64,000 nt of DNA. Source: Paraburkholderia tropica (GTDB taxonomy: Bacteria > Pseudomonadota > Gammaproteobacteria > Burkholderiales > Burkholderiaceae). The translations under genes and the position numbers were made by a program. The notes beneath the pieces were generated by a model that worked only from the letters and a program-made list of their open reading frames with translations, did no database searches and was not told the origin of the DNA. Shown here one piece after another: positions 1 through 9,162 of the stretch (the stretch's first letter is position 1; each line of letters starts with the position of its first letter). The stretch spans positions 62,001 to 126,000 of the forward strand of contig NZ_FNZM01000011.1 in NCBI RefSeq assembly GCF_900109265.1, written 5' to 3'.

Positions 1-1599
1 TCGGGCGAATTGAGCGAAGAAGAGTTCCGTCCGCTGCGTCTGCAGAACGGCCTGTACTACCAGCGCCATGCCTACATGCATCGCATCGCGATTCCGTACG
101 GCAATCTGCGCAGCGACCAGATGCGCATGCTCGGCACCATCGCGCGCGAGCACGACCGCGGTTACGGCCACTTCTCGACGCGCTCGAACATCCAGTACAA
201 CTGGATCAAGCTCGAAGAAACGCCCGAAATCCTGCGCAAGCTCGCGTCGGTCCAGATGCACGGCATCCAGACCTCGGGTAACTGCATCCGCAATATCACC
301 GCCGACCAGTTCGCGGGCGTCGCGCCCGACGAAGTCATCGATCCGCGCCCGTGGGCCGAGATCATGCGTCAGTGGTCGACGTTCCACCCCGAATTCGCGT
401 GGCTGCCGCGCAAGTTCAAGATCGCCGTCTCGGGTTCGAAGGAAGACCGCGCCGCCGTGCAGATCCACGATCTGGGCGTCTACCTCGACCGCAACGAGCA
501 GGGCGAAGTCGTCGCGAGCATTCTCGCGGGCGGCGGCCTCGGCCGTACGCCGATCATCGGCGCGATCATCAAGCGCGACCTGCCGTGGCAGCATCTGCTG
601 ACCTACTGCGAAGCCGTGCTGCGCGTGTACAACCGCTACGGCCGCCGCGACAACCTCTATAAGGCGCGTATCAAGATTCTCGTGAAGGCGCTTTCGCCCG
701 AGAAGTTCGCGCAGCAAGTGGAAGAAGAGTGGCAGCACCTGAAGGACGGCCCGTCGACGATCACGCAGGCCGAAGTGGACCGCGTGTCGCAATACTTCGC
801 GCCGCCGGCCTACGAAAAGCTGACCGACACCGACACCTCGTACGAAAAGCATCTGCTCGAAAACCGCGCGTTCGCGCGCTGGGTCGAGCGCAACGTGCGT
901 CCGCACCGCGTGCCGGGCTACGCTTCGGTCACGCTCTCGCTCAAGCCGCAGGGCATCGCCCCGGGCGACGCGACCGACGTGCAGATGGAAGCCGTGGCCG
1001 ACTGGGCCGACGCTTACTCGTTTGGCCAGGTGCGCGTCTCGCACGAGCAGAACCTGATTCTCGCGGACGTGAAGAAGCAGGACCTGTTCGCGCTGTGGGA
1101 AAAGGCGAAGGCAGTCGGTTTCGCGACGGCCAACGTCGGCCTGCTGACCGACATCATCGCGTGCCCGGGCGGCGACTTCTGCTCGCTCGCGAACGCCAAG
1201 TCGCTGCCGATCGCCGAAGCGATCCAGCAACGTTTCAGCGACCTCGATTTCGTCTACGACCTCGGCGACGTCTCGCTCAACATCTCGGGCTGCATGAACT
1301 CGTGCGGTCACCACCACGTCGGCAACATCGGCATTCTGGGCGTCGATAAAGACGGCTCGGAGTGGTATCAGGTGTCGCTCGGCGGCGAGCAGGGCAACGG
1401 CGCCAACGGCGCACGCCTTGGCCGCGTGATCGGCCCGTCGTTCTCGGCGGAAGAGATGCCCGACGTGATGCAGAAGGTGATCGACACGTTCGTCGAACTG
1501 CGCATCGACGGCGAGCGTTTCATCGACACCTACGACCGCCTCGGCATCGCGCCCTTCAAGGAGCGCGTGTACGCCTCGCGCCAGACGGCGCACGCATGA
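1..1599 (+). CDS. cysI: Assimilatory sulfite reductase, hemoprotein subunit (5' end outside window)
   Basis: Reduces sulfite to sulfide in cytoplasmic sulfate assimilation, using sirohaem coupled to a 4Fe-4S cluster. The cluster/sirohaem ligands are visible as C-x5-C (ACPGGDFC, cysteines at about 1162 and 1180) and C-x3-C (GCMNSCGHHH, cysteines at 1291 and 1303). The frame is open from base 1 (S-G-E-L-S-E-E-E), so the true start lies upstream of the window; the TTG at 10 is probably an internal leucine. It heads a co-directional cys block and is followed after 29 bases by a DUF934 protein. A single-chain nitrite/sulfite reductase of the ferredoxin-dependent type is the main alternative name; the cysHDN context favours sulfite. 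Confidence 0.93.
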   Translation, partial: SGELSEEEFRPLRLQNGLYYQRHAYMHRIAIPYGNLRSDQMRMLGTIAREHDRGYGHFSTRSNIQYNWIKLEETPEILRKLASVQMHGIQTSGNCIRNITADQFAGVAPDEVIDPRPWAEIMRQWSTFHPEFAWLPRKFKIAVSGSKEDRAAVQIHDLGVYLDRNEQGEVVASILAGGGLGRTPIIGAIIKRDLPWQHLLTYCEAVLRVYNRYGRRDNLYKARIKILVKALSPEKFAQQVEEEWQHLKDGPSTITQAEVDRVSQYFAPPAYEKLTDTDTSYEKHLLENRAFARWVERNVRPHRVPGYASVTLSLKPQGIAPGDATDVQMEAVADWADAYSFGQVRVSHEQNLILADVKKQDLFALWEKAKAVGFATANVGLLTDIIACPGGDFCSLANAKSLPIAEAIQQRFSDLDFVYDLGDVSLNISGCMNSCGHHHVGNIGILGVDKDGSEWYQVSLGGEQGNGANGARLGRVIGPSFSAEEMPDVMQKVIDTFVELRIDGERFIDTYDRLGIAPFKERVYASRQTAHA

Positions 1600-1628
1600 G
1601 CCGCACGCAACGAATCGAGAGTTAAGCA

Positions 1629-2180
1629 ATGGCATTGATCATCAAGAACCGCGAGATCGTCGAAGACAACTGGCAGGTCGTGCGTGCCGCCGAAGACGGC
1701 GCGCTGCCCGACGTGGCCGCGCTGCCGGCCGGCAAGGTGCTGGTCCCGTTCGCGTACTGGCAGGCCAACCGCGACGCGCTGGCCGCGCGCGGCAAGGACG
1801 AACTGGGCGTGTGGCTCGCGCCGGACAGCGAACCGGCTGACGTGGTCGCCGACTTCGACAAGATCGCTCTGATCGCAATCGACTTCCCGGTGTTCCGCGA
1901 CGGCCGCGGCTATTCGATCGCGCGTCTGTTGCGCGAGCGTTATGGCTACAAGGGCGAGATTCGCGCGATCGGCGACGTGCTGCGCGACCAGCTGCGCTTC
2001 TACGAGCGCTGCGGCTTCGACGCCTACGCGCTACGCGCCGACAAGGACATCCACGACGCGCTGAAGGCGTTCACGGAATTCACGGTGCAGTACCAGGGCG
2101 CGTTCGACGAACCGTCGCCGCTGTTCCGCCGCCGCGCGGCACAAGCGGCACAAGCGGCCGAATCGGGCGCGGCAGCATGA
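1629..2180 (+). CDS. DUF934 protein, sulfite-reductase partner
   Basis: A 183-residue protein of the DUF934 family, which in proteobacteria is nearly always encoded next to cysI and is often annotated as a putative oxidoreductase associated with sulfite reduction. The central stretch is the most conserved-looking part (IDFPVFRDGRGYSIARLLRER, then YGYKGEIRAIGDVLRDQL). No cofactor motif is obvious. The C-terminal tail is Ala/Gln-rich. The ATG at 1629 follows cysI closely, and its last bases overlap the cysH ATG (ATGA), so translation is probably coupled. The biochemical role is unknown; an electron-transfer or assembly role for CysI is inference from context only. Confidence 0.88.
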   Translation: MALIIKNREIVEDNWQVVRAAEDGALPDVAALPAGKVLVPFAYWQANRDALAARGKDELGVWLAPDSEPADVVADFDKIALIAIDFPVFRDGRGYSIARLLRERYGYKGEIRAIGDVLRDQLRFYERCGFDAYALRADKDIHDALKAFTEFTVQYQGAFDEPSPLFRRRAAQAAQAAESGAAA

Positions 2181-2941
2181 GCACCGCCCCTACCGCAGCC
2201 AGCGAGATCACGGCTGACCTGCAGGCGAAGATCGAGCGGCTCGATGCGCTGCTCGACTCGATCGCCGCGCGTCACGCCGACGTCAAGCTAGCCAGCAGCC
2301 TCGCCGCCGAAGACATGCTGCTCACGCACGCGATCCTGTCGCGCGGCGTGAAGATCGGCATCTTCTCGCTGAACACGGGCCGCCTGCACGCCGAAACGCT
2401 CGGCATGCTCGACGCGGTGCGCGAGCGCTACGGTTACGCGATCGAGCAGTTCCATCCGCAGCAGGACGCGGTGGACGAATATGTCGCGCAGCACGGCCTG
2501 AACGCGTTCTACGAGAGCGTCGATCTGCGCAAGCGCTGCTGCGAAATCCGCAAGGTCGAGCCGCTCAACCGCGCGCTGTCGGGCGTGTCGGCGTGGGTCA
2601 CGGGCCAGCGCCGCGAGCAGTCGGTCACGCGCGCGGAGCTGCACGAGGAAGAACGCGACGAAGCGCGCAACATCGACAAGTTCAATCCGCTCGCGGACTG
2701 GACCGAGGCCGATGTGTGGGATTACCTGCGCGCCTTCGCGGTGCCGGTGAATCCGCTGCATGCGCGCGGCTATCCGAGCATCGGCTGCGAACCCTGCACG
2801 CGTGCGATCCGTCCCGGCGAAGACAGCCGCGCGGGCCGCTGGTGGTGGGAGTCGCGCGATACGAAGGAATGCGGGCTGCACATCACGTCGGTGTCCGCGA
2901 TTCCGGTGGTGGCGGTGTCGCCGATCGGCCAGGCGAGCTAA
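2177..2941 (+). CDS. cysH: Adenylyl-sulfate (APS) reductase
   Basis: A 254-residue PAPS/APS reductase-family enzyme producing sulfite for CysI. It carries the paired cysteines of the 4Fe-4S type: CC (KRCCEIRK, bases 2537-2542) and C-x2-C (GCEPCTRAI, bases 2785-2797). That points to APS as substrate rather than PAPS. The catalytic C-terminal cysteine is in the ECGLH motif near the end. No APS kinase (cysC) is visible nearby, which agrees with an APS-using route. It overlaps the DUF934 gene by four bases. About 115 bases separate it from cysD, with no clear terminator between them. Confidence 0.95.
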   Translation: MSTAPTAASEITADLQAKIERLDALLDSIAARHADVKLASSLAAEDMLLTHAILSRGVKIGIFSLNTGRLHAETLGMLDAVRERYGYAIEQFHPQQDAVDEYVAQHGLNAFYESVDLRKRCCEIRKVEPLNRALSGVSAWVTGQRREQSVTRAELHEEERDEARNIDKFNPLADWTEADVWDYLRAFAVPVNPLHARGYPSIGCEPCTRAIRPGEDSRAGRWWWESRDTKECGLHITSVSAIPVVAVSPIGQAS

Positions 2942-3055
2942 GATTGAAGTTTTCGCGCCGCTTTCGACGTTTTAACGAACGCCGAACGGCAGCGAAGTCG
3001 AATACAGAGTAACGCGCCCGATGCAAAGGGCGCGATCAGACGAAGGATTCCGAAC

Positions 3056-4018
3056 ATGAGCACGACGCTCGATTCCGCAGTGAACGCCCCGCTTCAGGTG
3101 ACGGCGAACCGCATGGACCATCTCGACTGGCTCGAAGCCGAGTCGATCCACATCCTGCGCGAGCTGGTCGCCGAATGCAGCAAGCCGGCGCTGCTGTTCT
3201 CGGGCGGCAAGGATTCGGTCGTCGTGCTGGCGCTCGCCCTCAAGGCGTTCGGTCTCGGCGCGAACCGCAAGACCTCGCTGCCGTTCCCGCTCGTTCACAT
3301 CGACACGGGCCACAACTACGAGGAAGTGATCGATTTCCGCGATCGCCGCGCGGCTGAAATCGGCGCGGAACTCGTGGTCGGTCACGTCGAAGATTCGATC
3401 AAGAAGGGCACCGTGCGCCTGCGCCGCGAAACCGATTCGCGCAACGCCGCGCAAGCGGTCACGCTGCTCGAAACCATCGAGCAATACGGTTACACCGCCA
3501 TGATCGGCGGCGCGCGCCGCGACGAAGAGAAGGCTCGCGCGAAGGAGCGCATCTTCTCGTTCCGCGACGAATTCGGCCAGTGGGACCCGAAAGCGCAGCG
3601 CCCGGAACTCTGGAGCCTGTACAACGCGCGTCTGCACAACGGCGAACACCTGCGCGTGTTCCCGATCTCGAACTGGACCGAACTCGACGTGTGGCAATAC
3701 ATCGAGCGCGAAAAGCTCGAACTGCCGTCGATCTACTACGCGCACCAGCGCGAGATCGTGCGCCGCAACGGCCTGCTCGTGCCGGTCACGCCGCTCACGC
3801 CGATGAAGGAAGGCGAAGTCAGCGAAATGGCGCAAGTGCGTTTCCGCACCGTGGGCGACATCAGCTGCACGTGCCCGGTGGCGAGCGATGCCGACAACGT
3901 CGAGAAGATCATCGCCGAAACGGCCGTGACCGAAATCACGGAACGCGGCGCGACGCGCATGGACGACCAGGCGTCGGAAGCCGCGATGGAACAGCGCAAG
4001 AAGCAAGGTTATTTCTAA
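3056..4018 (+). CDS. cysD: Sulfate adenylyltransferase subunit 2
   Basis: The 320-residue catalytic subunit of ATP sulfurylase, which joins sulfate and ATP to give APS. The PP-loop motif FSGGKDS, typical of N-type ATP pyrophosphatases, lies about 45 residues in. The family end (MEQRKKQGYF) is intact and the length matches the usual ~300-320 residues. The ATG at 3056 is preceded by a purine-rich AAGGA site. It is followed after about 25 bases by cysN, its GTPase partner. Confidence 0.97.
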   Translation: MSTTLDSAVNAPLQVTANRMDHLDWLEAESIHILRELVAECSKPALLFSGGKDSVVVLALALKAFGLGANRKTSLPFPLVHIDTGHNYEEVIDFRDRRAAEIGAELVVGHVEDSIKKGTVRLRRETDSRNAAQAVTLLETIEQYGYTAMIGGARRDEEKARAKERIFSFRDEFGQWDPKAQRPELWSLYNARLHNGEHLRVFPISNWTELDVWQYIEREKLELPSIYYAHQREIVRRNGLLVPVTPLTPMKEGEVSEMAQVRFRTVGDISCTCPVASDADNVEKIIAETAVTEITERGATRMDDQASEAAMEQRKKQGYF

Positions 4019-4043
4019 AGAGCACGCAGAGGAAGAATTGAAC

Positions 4044-5360
4044 ATGGTTACGACGCATCAACCTGAAGACCTCGGCGTGCTGCGCTTCATCACGGCGGGC
4101 AGCGTGGACGACGGCAAGAGCACGCTGATCGGCCGCCTGCTGTACGACAGCAAGGCAGTGCTTTCGGATCAACTCTCGGCGCTTTCGCGCGCGAAGAACA
4201 AGCGCACGGTCGGCGACGAAATCGACCTGTCGCTGCTCACGGACGGCCTCGAAGCCGAGCGCGAGCAGGGCATCACGATCGACGTGGCGTATCGCTACTT
4301 CGCCACGGCCAAGCGCAAGTTCATCATCGCCGATACGCCGGGCCACGAGCAGTACACGCGCAACATGGTCACGGGCGCCTCGACGGCGCACGCCGCGATC
4401 ATCCTGATCGACCCCACGCGCGTGACGGTCGAGAACGGCGTGACGCAACTGCTGCCGCAAACGAAGCGCCATAGCGCGATCGTCAAGTTGCTCGGTCTGC
4501 AACACGTGATCGTTGCGATCAACAAGATGGATCTGGTCGATTACAGCGAAGCGACTTTCAACCTGATCCGCGAAGCCTACGTCGAACTCGCGCGCCAGCT
4601 CGGCCTGGAACACGTGCGTTTCGTGCCGGTGTCGGCGCTCAAGGGCGACAACATCGTCGGCGCGAGCGAGCGCATGCCGTGGTACGCAGGCGAAGCGTTG
4701 CTCGACGTGCTCGAACAACTGCCGGTCGCGCAGGCAACGGGCGAAGCGCTGCGCTTCCCGGTGCAGTGGGTCGCGCGCCAGGACGGTTCGAGCGCCGACG
4801 ACTTCCGCGGCTACATGGGCCGTATCGAAGCGGGCGAAGTGAAGCTCGGCGACGCCATCACGGTGCTGCCGGCGGGCCGCGCGGCCACGGTCGCGGAAAT
4901 CATCGCGCCGGTGCCGGGCGGCACGGCGCAGGTCGACCGCGCGTTCGCGGGCCAGACCGTCACGATCCGTCTCGCGGAAGACGTCGACGTCTCGCGCGGC
5001 GACACCTTCGTGCCGGCCGGCGACGACACGCAACCGGCAAAGAAGCTCGAAGCGGACCTCTGCTGGTTCGACGAGGAGCCGCTCTCGCCGCAGCGCAAGT
5101 ACCTGCTCAAGCAGACCACCAGCACGGTGTTCGCGAAGATCGGCGCGATCAAGGAAGTGCTCGACGTGCATACGCTTTCGCACGCCGTCGACCGTCACGA
5201 CCTCGCGATGAACGACATCGGCCGCGTCTCGCTCACGCTGCAAAAGCCGCTCGTCGCGGACCTGTATGATGTGCATCCGGGCACCGGCGCGTTCGTCCTG
5301 ATCGACGAAGCCACGCACCACACGGTGGCCGCGGGCATGATCCGCGCCGTCGCCGCCTGA
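4044..5360 (+). CDS. cysN: Sulfate adenylyltransferase subunit 1 (GTPase)
   Basis: The GTP-hydrolysing regulatory subunit of ATP sulfurylase, related to EF-Tu. G1 is SVDDGKSTLIGRL near the N-terminus, G3 is DTPGHEQYTRNM and G4 is NKMD. The 438-residue length lacks the fused C-terminal APS kinase (CysC) domain found in CysNC proteins, which fits the 4Fe-4S APS reductase encoded upstream. I chose ATG 4044, with an AGAGGAAG ribosome site at about 4028-4035, over the TTG at 4038 two codons upstream. It is the last cys gene before cobA. Confidence 0.95.
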   Translation: MVTTHQPEDLGVLRFITAGSVDDGKSTLIGRLLYDSKAVLSDQLSALSRAKNKRTVGDEIDLSLLTDGLEAEREQGITIDVAYRYFATAKRKFIIADTPGHEQYTRNMVTGASTAHAAIILIDPTRVTVENGVTQLLPQTKRHSAIVKLLGLQHVIVAINKMDLVDYSEATFNLIREAYVELARQLGLEHVRFVPVSALKGDNIVGASERMPWYAGEALLDVLEQLPVAQATGEALRFPVQWVARQDGSSADDFRGYMGRIEAGEVKLGDAITVLPAGRAATVAEIIAPVPGGTAQVDRAFAGQTVTIRLAEDVDVSRGDTFVPAGDDTQPAKKLEADLCWFDEEPLSPQRKYLLKQTTSTVFAKIGAIKEVLDVHTLSHAVDRHDLAMNDIGRVSLTLQKPLVADLYDVHPGTGAFVLIDEATHHTVAAGMIRAVAA

Positions 5361-5463
5361 CGCCGCAGCGCGTCTCGCCCGCGCCATCCACGTCCTGTGG
5401 CGGCGCGCGGCGGTGCGCCGGGCTTGCGCGTTTCGAGCGTGCGGTATGGGAGTCTTCTAGCAA

Positions 5464-6228
5464 ATGGGTAAGGTCTATCTGATCGGCGCCGGTCCTGGCG
5501 CCGCGGATCTCATTACGGTGCGCGGCGCGCGTCTGCTCGGGCAGGCGCAGGTCGTCCTGCACGACGCGCTCGTCGAACCGGCGATGCTCGAGTACGCGCC
5601 GGCCGATGCGAAGTTCATCGCGGTCGGCAAGCGTTGCGGGCAACGCTCGACGGCGCAGCACTTCATCAACAAGCAACTCGTCGATGCCGCGCTGGAGCAC
5701 GACGTGGTCGTGCGCCTGAAGGGCGGCGACCCGATGCTGTTCGGCCGCGCCGACGAAGAAATGCGCGCGCTCGAAGCGGCGGGCATCGAGTACGAAATCG
5801 TGCCGGGCATCACGGCGGCGCTCGCGAGCGCCGCCACGCTGCAACGCTCGCTCACGCTGCGCGGTGTGTCGCGCAGCGTCGCGCTCGCGACGTATTCGCG
5901 CGCGGCGGGCAGCGAGGAAATCCGCGAACACGTGAACGCCGATTCGCTGGTGTTCTATATGGGCCGCGACAGCGCGCCCGAGATCGCGCGCCAGCTGATC
6001 GAAGCGGGCCGCGTGGGCGAGACGCCGGTGGCGATCGTCGAGGCGTGCAGCACCGCGCGCGAGCGCACGCTGACGCTCACGCTGGCGGCGCTGCAGGCGG
6101 GCGAGGCGCAAGACTGGCTCGACGCCGCGCAGCCGAGCCTGCTGATGATCGGCGAAGCGTTTCGTGCGCGCGCCGCGCAGGAAGACGCCTCGCAGGACGA
6201 ACAGGATCCGCGCCGCGCCGCTGCGTAA
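5464..6228 (+). CDS. cobA: Uroporphyrinogen-III C-methyltransferase
   Basis: SAM-dependent methylase converting uroporphyrinogen III to precorrin-2, the branch point to sirohaem and cobalamin. The 254-residue protein has the family N-terminal GAGPGAADLITVRG loop, the VRLKGGDPMLFGRA motif at about residue 85, and the later VIVEACSTARER region. It is a stand-alone SUMT without the CysG oxidase/chelatase half. Its place about 100 bases after cysN indicates a role in supplying sirohaem for CysI. A second role in the B12 pathway is possible. A bidirectional terminator follows at 6280. Confidence 0.93.
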   Translation: MGKVYLIGAGPGAADLITVRGARLLGQAQVVLHDALVEPAMLEYAPADAKFIAVGKRCGQRSTAQHFINKQLVDAALEHDVVVRLKGGDPMLFGRADEEMRALEAAGIEYEIVPGITAALASAATLQRSLTLRGVSRSVALATYSRAAGSEEIREHVNADSLVFYMGRDSAPEIARQLIEAGRVGETPVAIVEACSTARERTLTLTLAALQAGEAQDWLDAAQPSLLMIGEAFRARAAQEDASQDEQDPRRAAA

Positions 6229-6279
6229 AGTATAAAAAAACGGGGGTTGTGCGTAGTACGAGCACGAAAGCAGAAAGGG

Positions 6280-6305
6280 AAAGGGCCGCTGAGAAGCGGC
6301 CCTTT
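6280..6305. terminator. Bidirectional terminator between cobA and cbiX
   Basis: A perfect 11-bp stem (AAAGGGCCGCT at 6280-6290 with its complement at 6295-6305) around a GAGA loop. It has A-rich sequence before it and T-rich sequence after it, so it can work for both convergent genes. Confidence 0.85.
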
Positions 6306-6330
6306 TCTTTTGTGCGGTTGCGCGACGGAT

Positions 6331-6747
6331 TCAGGCGTCGCCGGGCGACGCGTGCTGCGATGCGTGAGTCAGGCAATAGCCGACGATGGCGTCGAGCACG
6401 GCATCGTCTTCGCCGACGGCGGTGGCGCAGCGGATCTGCACGTCCGGATGGTCGGCCTGACATTGCGCGATGAGCGCGGGCAGATCGCGGCGAATATGGC
6501 CGCCCTGGCCGAAGAACACCGGCACCACGGTGATGACCGTGCAGCCTTGCGCGGCCTGCGCGGCGATGGCGTCGGGCAGGCTCGGTTCCATGAGTTCGAG
6601 GAAGGCGAGGGCGACCGGGCCGCCGTCGTTGTCAGCGGTGTCGTTAGTGCGCGCCGCCGCGAGTTTCGCGGCGAGACGCGTGAACGGCTCTTTCCAGCGC
6701 GCGTCGCGCGCGCCGTGGCCGAAGAGAATCATGCCGTGCGTGCTCAT
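6331..6747 (-). CDS. cbiX: Sirohydrochlorin chelatase-like protein (CbiX/SirB family)
   Basis: A 138-residue single-domain CbiX/SirB-type chelatase that inserts metal (Co2+ or Fe2+) into sirohydrochlorin. The N-terminal FGHGARDARW carries the first metal-binding histidine, and VVPVFFGQGGHIRRDLP carries the second conserved histidine region. I chose the ATG at 6747 because GGAGAA sits eight bases upstream; the ATG at 6768 would place that site inside the coding region. It converges on cobA, which makes the precursor of its substrate, and so probably completes sirohaem for CysI. Which metal it prefers cannot be read from the sequence. Confidence 0.88.
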   Translation of the reverse strand: MSTHGMILFGHGARDARWKEPFTRLAAKLAAARTNDTADNDGGPVALAFLELMEPSLPDAIAAQAAQGCTVITVVPVFFGQGGHIRRDLPALIAQCQADHPDVQIRCATAVGEDDAVLDAIVGYCLTHASQHASPGDA

Positions 6748-6775
6748 CGTCGATTCTCCGTGATCCATGTGGCCG

Positions 6776-7924
6776 CTAGTGCCGGTCGACCCACTTCAGC
6801 CCGATCAGGCCGAGCGCGAGATAGATCAGCGCGGGTGTGGCCGCCGTGAGCGGCGCGGGCCAGCTACTCAGATTACCGATGTGCGAGAACAGCGTGTTGA
6901 CGAGCTGGAAGCTCATGCCGAGCATGATGCCGCCGAACACCTTCACGCCGACCACGCCCGCACGCGTATGCAGATACGCGAACGGCAGCGAGAGCACCAG
7001 CATCACGAACACCGCGAACGGGTAGAGCAGCTTGCGCCAGAGCGCGATTTCGTAGCGCTGCGTGTCCTGATGGTTTTCCTGCAAATGCTGGATGTAGCGG
7101 AACAGGTTGAACATCGACATGCGATCCGGCGACACCAGCAGCACCGAGAGAATCTGCGGCGTCAGTTCCGAGCGCAGCGAGTATTCGGGCAGCGCGGTCT
7201 GACTCGCGCGATAGACGGGCGCGAGCGCGTCGGTCGGCTGGTTCGGCGGCGGCGGCACGCTGACCAGTTCGGTGTCGGTCACGTCCTTGAGCAGCCAGTG
7301 GCCCGGCGGCTGGAACGTGCCGCTCTTCGCGATGCGCACGTTCGAGAGCTTGAACTGCTTGTCGAATTCGTAGATGCGCACGTCGGTGATGGTGGCGTCC
7401 GGCTGCAGCTTGCCGACGTTCACGAAACGCGTGACCTGCTCGCCGTCGAGGCGCGCCGTGAGCGTGTCCTTCACCCACACGCCCGACTGGAAGTTGGTCG
7501 ACACGGCCGAACCCAGCGCTTCGAGACGCACGCGCTCGGAAAGCTGGTCGGTGTACGGACCGACGACTTCGCCGATCAGATAGGTCAGCAGCACGAGCGG
7601 CACGCCGATCTTCAGCAGCGAGCGCAGCGCCTGGCCGGTCGCGAGACCCGAGACGCGGAAAATCGTGAATTCCGAGCTGGCCGCCATCTGCGCGAACACG
7701 TAGATCGCGCTGATCAGCGCCGCGACGGGAATGATTTCATAGAGCCGCGAGGGCGCCTGCAAGCCCACGCGCAGCACCGCGTAGCCGAACTTGTAGTTGC
7801 CGTGGCCGACCGAGTTCAGCTCGTTGATCAGGTCGAAGAAGAAGAATAGACCCGAGAAGGCGAACAGGATGAACACGAACGTCAGGTAGACCTGACGCGC
7901 GAAGTATTTCTCGTAAATGCGCAT
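6776..7924 (-). CDS. lptG: LPS export ABC transporter permease LptG
   Basis: Inner-membrane permease of the LptB2FG machine that extracts lipopolysaccharide and pushes it towards LptC/LptA. The 382-residue protein has the usual layout: N-terminal transmembrane helices (starting MRIYEKYFARQVYLTF, then FFFFDLINEL), a large periplasmic beta-jellyroll domain in the middle, and three C-terminal membrane helices. Its start lies three bases after the lptF stop, so the two are one transcription unit on the minus strand. Confidence 0.95.
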   Translation of the reverse strand: MRIYEKYFARQVYLTFVFILFAFSGLFFFFDLINELNSVGHGNYKFGYAVLRVGLQAPSRLYEIIPVAALISAIYVFAQMAASSEFTIFRVSGLATGQALRSLLKIGVPLVLLTYLIGEVVGPYTDQLSERVRLEALGSAVSTNFQSGVWVKDTLTARLDGEQVTRFVNVGKLQPDATITDVRIYEFDKQFKLSNVRIAKSGTFQPPGHWLLKDVTDTELVSVPPPPNQPTDALAPVYRASQTALPEYSLRSELTPQILSVLLVSPDRMSMFNLFRYIQHLQENHQDTQRYEIALWRKLLYPFAVFVMLVLSLPFAYLHTRAGVVGVKVFGGIMLGMSFQLVNTLFSHIGNLSSWPAPLTAATPALIYLALGLIGLKWVDRH

Positions 7925-7927
7925 CGG

Positions 7928-9028
7928 TCAGTTCCCCTGCGACGCGCGGCGGAACATCGCGCGTGTAAAGAGCGGCCGGTTGCGCACGCGCAGCCAGAAA
8001 ATGAAAACAACGAGCGCCAGCACGACCACGTGCAGCACCACGAGCCCGAGGCCGAACGACATCTTGCCTTGTTCGATCTGCGACTGAATGACGTTCAGCA
8101 GATTCGAATACGTGAGGTAGATCAGGACGGCCATCACGAGGTTGATGGTGCGGCTGCGGCGCGGATTCTGATACGCAAGCGGGATCGCCAGCAGCATCAG
8201 ATTGATCGCGATCAGCGGCAGGCCCGCGCGCCAGGCGAATTCGCCGAGATTGTCGTCGGTGGGCTGGCGCAGCAGGTCGGGCGTGGAGGTCGAACTGGCC
8301 GACGGCGTGTTCACGACCGGCTGGCTCTGGATCTTGACGCCGTAACGCTGGAATTCGGAAATGCGGAAGTCGGGATGGCCCGGCTCGCCGTCGTAGCGGC
8401 GGCCGTTTTCGAGCACCACGAAGCGGTCGCCGTTCTTCTCGGTTTCCGTGTGCCCCGTCTTCGAGACGATGACGTTGACCTTGCCGTTCTCCGTGCTCGT
8501 GACGAACACGTTCTCCACGCGCGCCTGGTCGGGGCTCATGGACTCGATGAAGAACACGCGGTGCGTGGTGGGCGATTCGCGGAACTGGCCCGGCGCGAGC
8601 AGCGAGACCTCGTCGCGCTGCTGGAAGCGCGCGCGAATGAGCTTGCTCTGCGCGTTCGACCACGGCCAGCCGATGAAGGCGAAAAACACGATCAGCAGGA
8701 TGATCGGCGTGGAAAACACGGCGATCGGCTTGATCAGGCGCGTGAGGCTCACCCCGGAGGCGAGCCAGACGACCATTTCGGAATCCTTGTACCAGCGCGT
8801 GAGGACGAACAGGATCGACACGAAGAGCGTGACGATGAGCATCACGGCGAGATAGCCGATCACGGTGAGGCCGATCAGGACCAGCACGTCGCGCGGGTCG
8901 ATCTGGCCCGAAGCCGCGAAACCGACGATGCGGATCATCATCGTCGTCAGCATGATCGTGAGCAGAACCATGAACACAGCGCCGGCCGTGTACGCGAGTT
9001 CGCGCTGCAGGGAACGTTCGAAGATCAT
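7928..9028 (-). CDS. lptF: LPS export ABC transporter permease LptF
   Basis: Partner permease of LptG in lipopolysaccharide export. The 366-residue protein begins MIFERSLQRELAYTAGAVFMVLL, typical of LptF. It has N-terminal membrane helices, a periplasmic jellyroll (about residues 130-260) and C-terminal helices including PRRSRTINLVMAVLIYLTYSN. It is transcribed away from pepA, with 134 bases between the two start codons. LptG follows directly. The ATPase LptB and LptC are not in this window. Confidence 0.95.
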   Translation of the reverse strand: MIFERSLQRELAYTAGAVFMVLLTIMLTTMMIRIVGFAASGQIDPRDVLVLIGLTVIGYLAVMLIVTLFVSILFVLTRWYKDSEMVVWLASGVSLTRLIKPIAVFSTPIILLIVFFAFIGWPWSNAQSKLIRARFQQRDEVSLLAPGQFRESPTTHRVFFIESMSPDQARVENVFVTSTENGKVNVIVSKTGHTETEKNGDRFVVLENGRRYDGEPGHPDFRISEFQRYGVKIQSQPVVNTPSASSTSTPDLLRQPTDDNLGEFAWRAGLPLIAINLMLLAIPLAYQNPRRSRTINLVMAVLIYLTYSNLLNVIQSQIEQGKMSFGLGLVVLHVVVLALVVFIFWLRVRNRPLFTRAMFRRASQGN

Positions 9029-9162
9029 TCTAGATGGGCAGGGCGGGCGGCTCGGACCAGGCGCCGCGCCTTTCGCGCAACCGCCGAGGAGCCGCCGCGG
9101 GAAAAATAGCGGATAATTGCGGCTTTCATCCTAAGCCCTGATTTTATCCGAGGACAAGCGCG